Positions 18,203-27,426 of a stretch of DNA of 64,000 nt are shown piece by piece (position 1 is the first letter of the stretch; each line of letters begins with the position of its first letter). A program made the translations under genes and the position numbers. The notes under the pieces are model-generated. The model worked only from the letters and a program-made list of their open reading frames with translations. It was not told where the DNA came from and did not search any database. The DNA comes from Bradyrhizobium valentinum (GTDB lineage: Bacteria > Pseudomonadota > Alphaproteobacteria > Rhizobiales > Xanthobacteraceae): the NCBI RefSeq assembly GCF_001440405.1, contig NZ_LLXX01000066.1, positions 5,642 to 69,641 of the forward strand, in the 5' to 3' direction.

Positions 18203-19681
18203 TTGAAAGCAAAGACTACCTTGAAGATCGCTCTTGATAATGAGGGTGGCAGCGATCGACGCTCGATCGTCGCTAGCGCCCTGTGGTCTGCCGTTTGTCC
18301 TTCTCTTTCCCACCTCCTGTGCGCGGTCGCTTTGCTATCGCCACTAACTGCCGCAGCTCAGACGACGCGGGACGCTAGAGGGGGGCCGCCGCGCGCGGCT
18401 CCTAGCAGCATCAATGGGACGCTGGACCTTTCCTCCTCGCTCGGCAAGACAATTCATCTGCCCGGGCCGGCGGCGAGCATATTTGTTGCCGACCCGACGA
18501 TCGCGGATTATCAAGCGCCATCGAACACGACCATCTTCGTCTTTGGCAAGAAGTCCGGACGGACCAGCCTGTTCGCTTTGAACGACAATGGGGAAGCTCT
18601 CGCCGAGTTGCGTGTTGTCGTCACGCAACCGATCGAGGATCTGCGTGCCATGCTGAAGGCCCAGGTCGGCGACTATCCGATCCAAGTCAGCTATACCCCC
18701 CGCGGCGCGATCCTTAACGGTACGGCTCCCAATGCCGATGTCGTCGCCACTGCCGTGAGGGTCACAGAGCAGTTTCTCGGTCCGGGTGCGCTGGTCTTCA
18801 ATAAAATTCAGGTCGCCGGATCGTTACAGGTCAATCTGAGCGTTCGCGTAGCGGAGGTCTCACGCAGCGCCATGAAGGAGCTCGGCATCAACCTCTCCGC
18901 TTTGGGTCAGAATGGCACTTTTTTCTTTAGCAGCGGCAAAGGTGCTGGTTCCGGCACGGCTAGCGGCGGCGGCAAGGCAGGTATCGGCTTCAGCGCCGGT
19001 AGTATCAACGTCGGCGCTGTTCTCGACGCGCTCGCCAGCGAGCACCTCGCTTCCGTACTGGCTGAACCGAATCTCACCGCAATGTCCGGTGAGTCCGCGA
19101 GCTTCCTGGCGGGCGGCGAATTTCCAATTCCGGTCATGCAGGACAACCGACAGGTTTCGATCCAATTTCGTCACTTTGGAGTGAGCCTCGACTTCGTCCC
19201 GACTGTTCTTAACAACAATCAAATCAATGTCCGCGTGAAACCTGAGGTCAGCGAGATTTCGAAAGTAGGTGAGGTCAAAGTGAACGGTATGGCCGTGCCT
19301 GCCCTCTCTACGAGGCGTGCGGAGACCGTTATCGAGCTTGGGAGCGGACAAAGCTTCGCAATAGGCGGGCTAATCAGGCGTAACTTCAGCACGGATATCA
19401 GTACTTTTCCTTGGTTAGGCGACCTGCCCATTCTCGGTGCACTGTTTCGCTCTTCGTCCTTTCAAAAGCAGGAGACGGAGCTCGTTATTATTGTCACGCC
19501 TTACATCGTGCGGCCAGCATCGAACCCGAACCGGATGAGCGCCCCCGCCGACCGCATCGGACCGCCCTCAGATATGGGGCGCGCCTTGACGAACACGTTG
19601 GCAAGCCCGCCGCGAGGCCGCGACGCTCCGCGCACCAGTGTACCAGGCGCGACAGGCGGCGCCGGCTTTATTATCGAATGA
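18203..19681 (+). CDS. rhcC2: secretin-like outer membrane protein RhcC2
   Basis: A 492-residue protein with a signal peptide (LLCAVALLSPLTAAAQ), an N-terminal pilus-type N0/BON region (LDLSSSLGKTIHLPGPA, then IFVFGKKSGRTSLFAL) and a full secretin domain ending with the diagnostic GDLPILGALFRSSSFQKQETELVIIVTP. In rhizobial type III systems the secretin is split in two genes, rhcC1 and rhcC2; the latter resembles CpaC of Flp pili. The start is uncertain: no ATG fits, and the TTG at 18203, ten bases after ttsI, is used. It follows ttsI and precedes a CpaD-like lipoprotein. Confidence 0.9.
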   Translation: MKAKTTLKIALDNEGGSDRRSIVASALWSAVCPSLSHLLCAVALLSPLTAAAQTTRDARGGPPRAAPSSINGTLDLSSSLGKTIHLPGPAASIFVADPTIADYQAPSNTTIFVFGKKSGRTSLFALNDNGEALAELRVVVTQPIEDLRAMLKAQVGDYPIQVSYTPRGAILNGTAPNADVVATAVRVTEQFLGPGALVFNKIQVAGSLQVNLSVRVAEVSRSAMKELGINLSALGQNGTFFFSSGKGAGSGTASGGGKAGIGFSAGSINVGAVLDALASEHLASVLAEPNLTAMSGESASFLAGGEFPIPVMQDNRQVSIQFRHFGVSLDFVPTVLNNNQINVRVKPEVSEISKVGEVKVNGMAVPALSTRRAETVIELGSGQSFAIGGLIRRNFSTDISTFPWLGDLPILGALFRSSSFQKQETELVIIVTPYIVRPASNPNRMSAPADRIGPPSDMGRALTNTLASPPRGRDAPRTSVPGATGGAGFIIE

Positions 19682-19691
19682 GGATCGTCGA

Positions 19692-20357
19692 ATGACTTTA
19701 CGAGCCCTGCCCTATCTGTTCGTTCTGATGGCGAGCCTAGGCGGCTGCACAAGCACTGCTCTGATCAACACGGGGCCGGCTGAACAACCAAGCATGGTGC
19801 AGCAGCAGAACAGTGTCTTGGTGCTGCAGAGCCTTCGTGGCCTCGAGCGGTATCGACTGAGGGATTTCATTGCCGGCGCCAGTCGCGGTCGGTTTGATGC
19901 GCTCCATCTCGATATCACCGGCTCGCCCCGGCTCGCCGCGCAGGTAGCCAGCGAGGCCCGCGCAATGGGCGTCGCGCCTTACAACGTCCGCCTGTTCGGC
20001 CCTCGCATCGACCGGCCTGTCGGCTTCGCGGTGCGAATCGAGGCCATTGTCTATGAAGCACGTCCTCCCGTATGTCCGTCCCTTTCGATCATTGGTCCTT
20101 CGGTTAACGATAATTCGTTCGACCAGACGCTAGGCTGCTCAATCCGCAACAATCTGGGCGTCATGGTCAACGATCCGAGCGACCTGCTGGACAATAGAGC
20201 TGTCATGGCAACAAAAGGTGATCGTGCCGCCATTCCTGTTGCCACATATGGGTCCATGGGGCGACGCAACAAGAGCGACTTGGAAGATGGAATTGGCAAC
20301 AGGTCCTCGCCAGAAGCCGGGTCAACGGCGACGAGGGATATACAGTCGCCTCGATAG
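19692..20357 (+). CDS. CpaD-like lipoprotein of the rhizobial T3SS (y4xK type)
   Basis: A 221-residue protein with a lipoprotein signal (MASLGGC, Cys19). The C-terminal half carries CSIRNNLGVMVNDPSDLL, the hallmark of CpaD pilus-assembly lipoproteins. It starts 10 bases after rhcC2, paralleling the cpaC-cpaD order of Flp pili, and presumably helps the secretin assemble or reach the outer membrane. Its conserved place after rhcC2 corresponds to y4xK of the NGR234 cluster. Confidence 0.8.
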   Translation: MTLRALPYLFVLMASLGGCTSTALINTGPAEQPSMVQQQNSVLVLQSLRGLERYRLRDFIAGASRGRFDALHLDITGSPRLAAQVASEARAMGVAPYNVRLFGPRIDRPVGFAVRIEAIVYEARPPVCPSLSIIGPSVNDNSFDQTLGCSIRNNLGVMVNDPSDLLDNRAVMATKGDRAAIPVATYGSMGRRNKSDLEDGIGNRSSPEAGSTATRDIQSPR

Positions 20358-20375
20358 CGCGCCGGATGGCGCAAT

Positions 20376-20395
20376 CATTGCTGCCATAAGCAATG
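20376..20395. terminator. possible bidirectional terminator hairpin
   Basis: CATTGCT and AGCAATG form a 7-bp stem with a 6-base loop between the convergent ends of the CpaD-like gene and rhcU. There is no U-tract, so strength is doubtful. Confidence 0.35.
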
Positions 20396-20396
20396 T

Positions 20397-21434
20397 CTAG
20401 ACCAGCCCGGCGGAATAGAGTGCTCTCGCAACCCCTTCAAAGTACTTCCCAGGGACGACGTTGCCCAGCCTGGCATTCCGGATGAGCTGCCGCGCCAGGA
20501 CTGGATCCTGGACAATGCTGAGGCGCAGCGACTGCGCCTCAACAAGCAGTCGTGAGGCAAGTTCGCCCTCACCACGGCAAACCACGATCGGCACGCCGGT
20601 CTCGCCACGAATGTAGCGAAGCCCAATCAAGATCGCTTGTCCTGTCACTATCAATGTGGCGCGATGGACGCCAAGCGGAGGCTCGTTCGCCGTCTCCTGA
20701 CGAAGGCGACGGTGTTCTCGTTTGACCTGCGGATTGCCCTGCTGTTCTTTGGACTCGCGTTTGGCCTCGGTCTCCGTCATGCGCATGTCCTGTAAAAACA
20801 ACCAGCGCTGGATAAGAAGATCGGCCAATCCGGCGATCAGAAAAGCACCGGCAGCAATTTCGGTCAGCAATTTGATCTCAGTGAACACGAAGTTGAGACA
20901 CCCCCTACCGCAGGTTGGCAAGTATACCAGCGCCTTCCAACTTGCGATAACCGTGAGTAGCAAGCTTGCGCCGAGAACGCACACCTTAAGAAGCGATTTC
21001 GAGAGTTCAATGAGCGACCGCTTAGACGCAATCCGCTTGAGCCCCTTCATGGGATCCAATTTCTCGAATTTCGGCTTTAAGGGCTCGAAAGAGACGTTTA
21101 ATCCACCATTGGCAAGGACCCCCGCTAGAATACCAGCGGCAACACCGGCCCCGAGGAATGGACCAACGGCCGCAAGAAACAGTTCGATCAAGCCGCCCAG
21201 CGCCTGCTGGACCGCGCTTGTGAACGGCTGCCCCTGCAGTTTGTCGATTAGCCGTACCGTTTCATACCACTTGGTCTCAATGAGGCCGGCTCTTAACCAG
21301 AGGCAGCCGAAACCGGCGCAAACACTGACTGCGCTGACCAAATCGGCGCTGCGCGGACTCTGCCCTTTCTTGCGCGCATCTTTTAGCTTCTTGGGAGTGG
21401 GAGGGAGCTTCTTCTCTTCGCTCGAGCCACTCAT
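20397..21434 (-). CDS. rhcU: export apparatus switch protein RhcU (SctU/FlhB family)
   Basis: A 345-residue inner membrane protein with the SctU N-terminus (EEKKLPPTPKKLKDARKKGQ), four membrane segments in about 35-220 and a cytoplasmic domain. In this family the cytoplasmic domain cleaves itself at Asn-Pro in NPTH, which switches substrate class. Here the corresponding place reads LIVTGQAILIGLRYIRGE: the NPTH motif is absent and one residue is missing. Flanking RGETGVPIVVCRGEGELA is normal. It ends the reverse nopB-rhcU operon and overlaps the rhcT stop by 4 bases. Function as an export gate is likely, with altered or no autocleavage. Confidence 0.92.
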   Translation of the reverse strand: MSGSSEEKKLPPTPKKLKDARKKGQSPRSADLVSAVSVCAGFGCLWLRAGLIETKWYETVRLIDKLQGQPFTSAVQQALGGLIELFLAAVGPFLGAGVAAGILAGVLANGGLNVSFEPLKPKFEKLDPMKGLKRIASKRSLIELSKSLLKVCVLGASLLLTVIASWKALVYLPTCGRGCLNFVFTEIKLLTEIAAGAFLIAGLADLLIQRWLFLQDMRMTETEAKRESKEQQGNPQVKREHRRLRQETANEPPLGVHRATLIVTGQAILIGLRYIRGETGVPIVVCRGEGELASRLLVEAQSLRLSIVQDPVLARQLIRNARLGNVVPGKYFEGVARALYSAGLV

Positions 21435-22252
21435 TTAAGGAGGTTCTTGAACAACTCGAGCACGGTGTTGGACTGACTGATTTCCGATCCCATATATTCG
21501 ACGAGGAAGGTGGCGTAACTTACCATGATTATCCCATACGCCAGATTCTTCATGGTGGGAGAGACATCGTTCAGTTTGAGTTGCGGCGCAAACCGCCCGA
21601 GTATCATGACCGATACATCGAGTAGCAGCAGGAATGCCAACACGGGGCCAGAGACCAGTAGCGCCGTATACATGATGTGACCGAGAAGCCCCAGAAATAC
21701 CATCGCGCCTTGCACGGTCAAGCTAGGCATCAGCCGATACACGGGCCAGATCAAATAGCTGCCATAAAGGCCCCTAATCATATTCTCCAATCCCCCGGCT
21801 AGAACGAAAATCGAAATCGCAGTGGTACCGAGTAAAACCGCCGTCGCCGAAGCCTGGCCACGCGTGGCTGGATCATCGGAAGCAACAGGGTTCGTAATCC
21901 CCCTTTGGGTATCGATGATCTCACCCACTGCCTGGATGCTCCATAACGGAATACTGAGCAAAAAGCCGATGAGCAGGCCGACGAACACCTCCTTCAAACC
22001 GAGCAGCGTGACACTGATCAGTCGTGAGCCCTCATCCAGCGACTGCAAGCCGTGCCTGATCTGCAACAGGCATGGCAGTCCCATCGCAAAGGTCACGCAG
22101 CCGCGGATCAGCCCCCTAATGCGCGGCAGGGTAAACACGGGAAGGACCAACATAATGCCAAGGGCGCGGGCTGCCGCGAGCCCGGCTGCGAGCACGAGTT
22201 CGATCGCCTCCTGGATCAGAGTTTGCGTCTCGGTGAATGAGGGGACGTTCAT
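21431..22252 (-). CDS. rhcT: export apparatus protein RhcT (SctT)
   Basis: A 273-residue, highly hydrophobic protein of the SctT/FliR family, part of the export gate in the inner membrane. Visible family blocks are ARALGIMLVLPVFTLPRI near residue 28, ILVLAGGLENMIRGLYGSY-like text in the middle and ALLVSGPVLAFLLLLDVSV in the C-terminal half. The start ATG is directly adjacent to the rhcS stop, indicating coupled translation. Confidence 0.93.
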   Translation of the reverse strand: MNVPSFTETQTLIQEAIELVLAAGLAAARALGIMLVLPVFTLPRIRGLIRGCVTFAMGLPCLLQIRHGLQSLDEGSRLISVTLLGLKEVFVGLLIGFLLSIPLWSIQAVGEIIDTQRGITNPVASDDPATRGQASATAVLLGTTAISIFVLAGGLENMIRGLYGSYLIWPVYRLMPSLTVQGAMVFLGLLGHIMYTALLVSGPVLAFLLLLDVSVMILGRFAPQLKLNDVSPTMKNLAYGIIMVSYATFLVEYMGSEISQSNTVLELFKNLLK

Positions 22253-22537
22253 CTAACGTCGGCTAATACTTGCTGTGAGTGCGGGAAAGTCGATAAATAC
22301 CTGCTCTGCTTCCTTGATCAGCGCGGCGCTGAGCACTGGAGAGAACAAAGCGATCACCGCGACAACGACCAGAAGCTTCACAGTCAGTGGCAAAGTTTGA
22401 TCCTGAAGCTGTGTTGCCGCCTGGATGATGCCGACGACCAAGCCGACAACGACCGCCGCGATAAGCGGTGGCAGAACCCAGATCATAAAGAGCACAAGTG
22501 ACCGGCTCATATGAGTGAGAATGCTTGCCTCATCCAT
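22253..22537 (-). CDS. rhcS: export apparatus protein RhcS (SctS)
   Basis: A 94-residue protein with two membrane hairpin segments (LFMIWVLPPLIAAVVVGLV and TVKLLVVVAVIALFSPVL) joined by GIIQAATQLQDQTLP, the SctS/FliQ signature. Member of the SctRST export gate. Full length and in the canonical position between rhcR and rhcT. Confidence 0.95.
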   Translation of the reverse strand: MDEASILTHMSRSLVLFMIWVLPPLIAAVVVGLVVGIIQAATQLQDQTLPLTVKLLVVVAVIALFSPVLSAALIKEAEQVFIDFPALTASISRR

Positions 22538-22539
22538 GC

Positions 22540-23205
22540 TCAGCCTCCCGGCGTTGTGTAGCTGAGCACCAGCCCGTGCATGAGCCGCGACCAGCCGTCG
22601 ATTGAGACGAATAGAAACAACTTAAAAGGCACGGATATCACCGTTGGCGAAACCATCGACATACCCATGGCCATCAAGATGGTCGTTACAATCAGATCGA
22701 TGGTGATAAAGGGCAGATAGAGAAGAAACCCAATTTCGAAGCCACGCTTGAGTTCTGAAATTAGGAAAGATGGCACCAGAATGACCAGGTCATCGGCGCT
22801 CACGTTGCCGCGCATGTCCTCGGGCCAGACCTGTTCGGTTGAAGCCAAGAAGAAGCGGCGCTGCTCGGCAGCGGTGAACTTCTTCAGATGCCCGCGCAGC
22901 AGCTCCTGCGCCTCCTTTGCGGCGCTCAGCCAATCATCGACCGTTTGGTAGCGGAGTTGTGGCGCAGAAAGGCGATTATAGGTCTGTTCAATCACTGGCG
23001 CGCTAATGAAAACTGTCAGGATCAGCGCCGCGCCATATAGAACGAGGTTCGGTGGGATAGATTGAGTCCCGAGCGCGTTGCGAACGAGGAAGAGCACGAC
23101 GGACACCTTTATGAACGCTGTGCTTGTTACGACTAGGAACGCCAGCAGGCCAAGGCCGGCTGTGAGCGCAAGGAGTCCAAGAATTCCCGGTTGAATGTCA
23201 GTCAT
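22540..23205 (-). CDS. rhcR: export apparatus protein RhcR (SctR)
   Basis: A 221-residue protein of the SctR/FliP family, core of the export gate. Motifs: STAFIKVSVVLFLVRNALG, TQSIPPNLVLYGAALILT, LVPSFLISELKRGFEIGF, LLYLPFITIDLIV and ILMAMGMSMVSP. An upstream in-frame start at 23238 lies inside rhcQ; the ATG at 23205 overlaps the rhcQ stop by 8 bases and gives the usual N-terminus. Confidence 0.95.
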   Translation of the reverse strand: MTDIQPGILGLLALTAGLGLLAFLVVTSTAFIKVSVVLFLVRNALGTQSIPPNLVLYGAALILTVFISAPVIEQTYNRLSAPQLRYQTVDDWLSAAKEAQELLRGHLKKFTAAEQRRFFLASTEQVWPEDMRGNVSADDLVILVPSFLISELKRGFEIGFLLYLPFITIDLIVTTILMAMGMSMVSPTVISVPFKLFLFVSIDGWSRLMHGLVLSYTTPGG

Positions 23206-24307
23206 TGACGGCCAACCTGCCCCGCAACCTGACGCCAAGCTCCCCGCCGATGCTTACGATGTCCCCGCGGCCTATGCGGCGGCCGTTAGCAAGGATATCA
23301 ACCGGTCCGTCGAGCGGCCGGCCAAGTTCGAACACATGTCCCTCGCTGATATCCCTCAAGGCTCCGAGTGCGACAGTCCAGCGGCCGCATTCGAAAACAA
23401 GAGTAATCTCGATGTTGTCGAGATCACTTTCAGAGGGCGGCCGGGGTTTTTCGGATTGAGTCATCATATGTGCACCCTCCAGGGGATGTGGTTGGAGGCG
23501 GAATGCCCCTCGGACGATCAAGCGATCCTCTGCAACATGTGCCGGAGCCCATAAGGTTCCCGCGTTGAGGATGGCTTGGCCACGGGCCAAGGGTATTACG
23601 TCCGGCAATAGAGCGTCTCCAGCATTTGCTTTCCCTAGCAGCGCAACCGTCGCACGGAGCGAACCGATCTCTCCCTTAACGATGACAGGCAATTCTGGGG
23701 GAAGCTGGCGTGCCTCTCGCGGCAGCTGCCTGAGCAGTCCGCCTAACGCCCGAAACGCGGGTGGAACTGAACCATCGAGAGGTGAGAACAGGAGCAGGCG
23801 CGCTTTTCCCTTGAATGGGCGGTAGGTGATTTCGAGCTCCAGATAAGGACCCCGAGCCGTTGCTTCGCTCAAACAGATCAGCTGCAACTTCTGTTGTGTC
23901 AGACCCTCTAGTTGATCGAGCAACGGATCGAGTGCAAATTCGACGAGGAGCGAACGAGTGGGCTCGGCAGGTAGGCCAAGCTCACTTTGCACCGTCGCGA
24001 TCAGCCCTTCTACAACCGGACGGGCCAACGATAAGATGATTGTTTCATGTCCGATGGCCCAAACGCAGTCGAGCATCGATACGGCACGCGGCTCCGGCTC
24101 CCAGACAAGCCGCTCCATCCGTACGGATAGCGGCTTATCGCGGAGACGGCTTTGCAGAGGCTTGCGGGCAGCAGCGATCTCGTTGAGCCAAGAGACGACC
24201 GCAGGGGACAGGGTTAGCGCCGGTTTAAATCCCGATTGTTCACCCGTAGCCATGGTCACAGGCGCGTCTACAAGACAAGGCGCTTTCCCTAGCATAGAAG
24301 AAGCCAT
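23198..24307 (-). CDS. rhcQ: C-ring protein RhcQ (SctQ)
   Basis: A 369-residue cytoplasmic sorting-platform protein. The C-terminal SpoA domain is clear (about 290-365: ITLVFECGRWTVALGALRDI, PVDILANGRRIGRGDIVSI, GVRLRGRL). The N-terminal two thirds are divergent as usual for SctQ. It binds NolU and NolV and links the ATPase complex to the export gate. A start at the fifth codon is also possible. Confidence 0.9.
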   Translation of the reverse strand: MASSMLGKAPCLVDAPVTMATGEQSGFKPALTLSPAVVSWLNEIAAARKPLQSRLRDKPLSVRMERLVWEPEPRAVSMLDCVWAIGHETIILSLARPVVEGLIATVQSELGLPAEPTRSLLVEFALDPLLDQLEGLTQQKLQLICLSEATARGPYLELEITYRPFKGKARLLLFSPLDGSVPPAFRALGGLLRQLPREARQLPPELPVIVKGEIGSLRATVALLGKANAGDALLPDVIPLARGQAILNAGTLWAPAHVAEDRLIVRGAFRLQPHPLEGAHMMTQSEKPRPPSESDLDNIEITLVFECGRWTVALGALRDISEGHVFELGRPLDGPVDILANGRRIGRGDIVSIGGELGVRLRGRLAVND

Positions 24308-24312
24308 CAGAT

Positions 24313-24843
24313 TCAGTAGCTAGCCGTGTGAGTACGCGAACCACTGCGATACCGAAGCAAAACCTCATCATCGGCCTCCATCTCGGCTTCCGCCTCTGAA
24401 TGGGCATCACTCGCGCGCTGAACGTCGCCTTCAATTTTCTGCCATTTGTGACTCGCCGCCGAGCACTTGGTCAAAGTGGTCCGCGCCTCGAAGACCGCCG
24501 TCTCGGCCCGCTCTTGAGCGGCGCGCGCTTCCTCAAGCGTTCGGCGTGCTCCTGCGATCTCAGTTTTGAGCCGTCCAATGACGATGTGACAGCGACGATC
24601 GAGCTCTTCAACAGATAGCGAATCAAAAGATGCCAGTTCTCGGTAAAGCTCCGCTTCTAGCGCCGCTTGGTTTTTCTCGGCCGTTGCAAGATCCCGGACA
24701 GCTTGTTCCACCGCTTGAAGCGCGGTGCGGCGCTCGGCCTCCATGTTGTACACCTCACGAAGGGCGCTCCGCTGTCTCATGTCCTTCACTAGCCGCAATT
24801 TCGAGGCATGGACGCGATTCACGCGGTCAGACGCGACATCCAT
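24313..24843 (-). CDS. rhcZ: ATPase stalk protein RhcZ (SctO, y4yJ type)
   Basis: A 176-residue, Glu/Ala/Arg-rich protein predicted to be one long antiparallel coiled coil (about 10-155), matching SctO/FliJ stalk proteins by length, composition and position between rhcN and rhcQ. It begins inside the last 25 bases of rhcN. SctO proteins couple ATP hydrolysis by SctN to the export gate. Sequence motifs alone would not identify it. Confidence 0.8.
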   Translation of the reverse strand: MDVASDRVNRVHASKLRLVKDMRQRSALREVYNMEAERRTALQAVEQAVRDLATAEKNQAALEAELYRELASFDSLSVEELDRRCHIVIGRLKTEIAGARRTLEEARAAQERAETAVFEARTTLTKCSAASHKWQKIEGDVQRASDAHSEAEAEMEADDEVLLRYRSGSRTHTASY

Positions 24844-26168
24844 GTGACCGTCTCCTCAAAGCTTGACGCCTCGTCTCCGCCCTGACGCAGGAATTTCCGC
24901 AACTCCTCGATCGAATTAATTGCCCGGTCTGTCAGAGGATCACTGCCTTGCTTATATTCGCCAACCTTCACCAAGAACTCGGCCTCGGCGTAGCGGGAGA
25001 GCAGATCACGGAAGAAGGAAGCCGCCTTTCGATGCGACACAGAGACGACCGCATTCATCACGCGGCTGCGGCTTGACAATACGTCAATAGCTGGAAAATG
25101 CTCGCGCGCAGCCAAAAGGCGTGAGAGAACAACGTGGCCATCAAGAATGCCTCGTGATTCTTCGGCGATTGGATCACCCGAGCCGTCGCCTTCGACAAGC
25201 ACAGTATAGAAGGCCGTGATCGAGCCGCGCTCGGCCATGCCGGCACGCTCCAACAGGCCAGGAAGCATCGCAAAAACCGATGGCGGAAAGCCGCGCCGCG
25301 TCGGCGGCTCTCCTGCCGCAAGGCCAATTTCGCGCATGGCGCGGCTAAAGCGCGTCAATGAGTCCATCATCAGGACGACGCGAAGTCCTTCATCACGAAA
25401 ATATTCGGCGACTGCCGTCGCCATGTGAGCGCATTGCGCTCGTTCCATTGCCGAGCGATCGGAGGTCTCAACGACAACGACGGTGCGGCGAAGCGCTACC
25501 TCACCAAGGTGCTGCTCGATGAATTCCCGCACTTCACGACCGCGCTCACCGATCAACGCGACTATGGTGGCGTCGGCAGCCGCGCCTTTTACGATCTGCG
25601 ACAGGAGCGTCGACTTACCGCACCCTGGGTCTCCGTAGATGCCGATCCGCTGCCCCTCGCCACATGTTAGAAGCCCATCCAAGACACGGACGCCGAGTGG
25701 GAATGTTCGCTCGATACCGCGCCTTGTCATGGGGTTGGGGGCCTTGCCGCGCAGCGGACGAGTTTGAGCGGCGTTGATTGGACCCTTTCCGTCGATGGGA
25801 CGGCCGAAGCTGTCGATCACCCGGCCAAGCAAATCGGGGCCGACCGGAACTTCATGCATTCGTCCGGTCGCGACCACTTCTGCTCGGCTGGATAAGCCCG
25901 CCATGTCACCAATGGGAGTGAGCAATACCCCATCTTGCGATAGGCCGATCACCTCGGCCTCGAGCGACCATCCGGTGCGGGGATCCTGCAACAGGCAAAG
26001 CTCCCCTATACGCGCCTCTGGCAAGACGGCATGGAGCAAGGTGCCGACCGCCCGTGTGATCCGCCCTCGTACAGCACGCGTGTCGATATGCTTTGCTGTA
26101 GATTTCAGAGACGATAGCGCGGCGTGCAGATTCCTCTCTCCCGCCGCATTGGTCGCTGATGTGGTCAT
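24819..26168 (-). CDS. rhcN: type III secretion ATPase RhcN (SctN)
   Basis: A 449-residue F1-type ATPase. Walker A GDPGCGKST is at 179-187, GERGREVREF at 207-216, Walker B VVLMMDS around 264-270, and the secretion-type block ERAGMAERGSITAFYTVLVEGD follows. It unfolds and detaches secretion substrates from chaperones. The frame is open far upstream, but the ATG at 26168 overlaps the nolV stop as ATGA and gives the family length. All catalytic residues appear intact. Confidence 0.97.
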   Translation of the reverse strand: MTTSATNAAGERNLHAALSSLKSTAKHIDTRAVRGRITRAVGTLLHAVLPEARIGELCLLQDPRTGWSLEAEVIGLSQDGVLLTPIGDMAGLSSRAEVVATGRMHEVPVGPDLLGRVIDSFGRPIDGKGPINAAQTRPLRGKAPNPMTRRGIERTFPLGVRVLDGLLTCGEGQRIGIYGDPGCGKSTLLSQIVKGAAADATIVALIGERGREVREFIEQHLGEVALRRTVVVVETSDRSAMERAQCAHMATAVAEYFRDEGLRVVLMMDSLTRFSRAMREIGLAAGEPPTRRGFPPSVFAMLPGLLERAGMAERGSITAFYTVLVEGDGSGDPIAEESRGILDGHVVLSRLLAAREHFPAIDVLSSRSRVMNAVVSVSHRKAASFFRDLLSRYAEAEFLVKVGEYKQGSDPLTDRAINSIEELRKFLRQGGDEASSFEETVTWMSRLTA

Positions 26169-26788
26169 GGCCCGTCTTCCTTTGAAGGCAAACCCAGGCC
26201 AAGGCGTAGAGCCCGCAGCTGCGCGGCAACTCCAATGTCTACATTGCCAAATTCGCTCCACAACACGCACTGCTCTGTCGTTAGAGCCGGATCCGGAGCA
26301 ACCCGCACTTTCGGCCGGCCCTCCTGTCCATCGCACGTAGCGAACTCGCGCGCTAGCGCATCGGCTTTCAGAGGAGAGACATGAAGGCAAATTTCCGCGC
26401 TACCATATTTTTGCTCGATCGCGTGACGAACGGTCCTCACCAGCATCTCGCCTGGATCAAACGCGCCCAGAAGATCGCTCACGATCTCCATGACGAGCTG
26501 CGGCAACTCCTGCTCCAGAATGGCTTTTCGCTGCGCAAGTGCGGAAGCAGCCTGCGCAATCAGCCGAGACATTTCCTCGGCGCCGCTCTTGAAGCCATCC
26601 GCACGGCCACGCGCCCGCTCCCGCTCATAAGCTGTCCGTCCCCAGCCGCGAACGCGTTGCAGATGCCGCTCGGCAGCCGCGCGCGCTTCTACGGCATCGC
26701 ACCAGATCCCGATCTCGGCAGCCGGTATGAGAGGCCCGAGCGGCCGTATCTCGGGGGCCACTGGCAGTGCCGGGTCATCAGCTGTCAT
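26165..26788 (-). CDS. nolV: ATPase regulator NolV (SctL)
   Basis: A 207-residue SctL/FliH-type peripheral stator protein. The family region includes a charged helix (AVEARAAAERHLQRVRGWG), then DGFKSGAEEMSRLIAQAA and the C-terminal TEQCVLWSEFGNVDIGVAAQL block. It links RhcN to RhcQ. It overlaps nolU by 11 bases and rhcN by 3. Confidence 0.92.
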   Translation of the reverse strand: MTADDPALPVAPEIRPLGPLIPAAEIGIWCDAVEARAAAERHLQRVRGWGRTAYERERARGRADGFKSGAEEMSRLIAQAASALAQRKAILEQELPQLVMEIVSDLLGAFDPGEMLVRTVRHAIEQKYGSAEICLHVSPLKADALAREFATCDGQEGRPKVRVAPDPALTTEQCVLWSEFGNVDIGVAAQLRALRLGLGLPSKEDGP

Positions 26789-27416
26789 GCCGTGGCGTCT
26801 CCCTCGACAAATGTGCGATCACCAAGGAAAGCAATGGGCCCGCGGCATTGCGGTGTTCGGCCGCTGGATTCTCGGCAGCAGTGCCCATGGGCAAGCGTAG
26901 CAGTACGCGCGCGCGATCAAGTGCCGAGGCTTCGTCGAGCCAAGCACCTAGGCAGGCATGGCCATTGCGTTCAATCTGTTGCGAAAGTTGCTCCGGATCA
27001 GCGGTAGCGGTGATTGCGACCGCGCTGGCCAAGTTCCGGATACCGAAAGCGTGCGCTTCTGCCCCGATACGGTCGAGCAGAATCGCGAGATGCTGCTTTG
27101 AGACGAGCTTTAGGAGCGAGCGAGCATGCCAAATGCTGCCGGCAAGCAAAGCAGCCCTATTCGGATCATGGCCGAGCAGAAGATCGTTTCCCCAGTTACT
27201 GCCGTTGGAGTCCATTTCATTACCAAGCAGCATTTCAGCAAGTCTTACCTGCAGCCTTGAGCTCTTCTGTAGCCGGACCAAAGTCGAAGCCGACAGCCGC
27301 CCGTCAAGACGGGCAGCAAATCGGGTCAGATGGGTCGAGGCAGCAAGCTCGCGCAGCCCCTCAGAGGTCGATTCGGACCACGTATGAGAACCGGAGGATG
27401 GCAGCGGTATGGGCAT
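26778..27416 (-). CDS. nolU: sorting platform protein NolU (SctK)
   Basis: A 212-residue protein of the rhizobial NolU family, equivalent to SctK, which connects the cytoplasmic sorting platform to the inner ring. Typical text: LTRFAARLDGRLSASTLVRL, LGHDPNRAALLAGSIWHARS, LSQQIERNGHACLGAWLDEA. The frame is open to 27866, but the ATG at 27416 lies 10 bases after the rhcJ stop and yields the known length. Confidence 0.92.
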   Translation of the reverse strand: MPIPLPSSGSHTWSESTSEGLRELAASTHLTRFAARLDGRLSASTLVRLQKSSRLQVRLAEMLLGNEMDSNGSNWGNDLLLGHDPNRAALLAGSIWHARSLLKLVSKQHLAILLDRIGAEAHAFGIRNLASAVAITATADPEQLSQQIERNGHACLGAWLDEASALDRARVLLRLPMGTAAENPAAEHRNAAGPLLSLVIAHLSRETPRHDS

Positions 27417-27426
27417 CTGCGCACTC

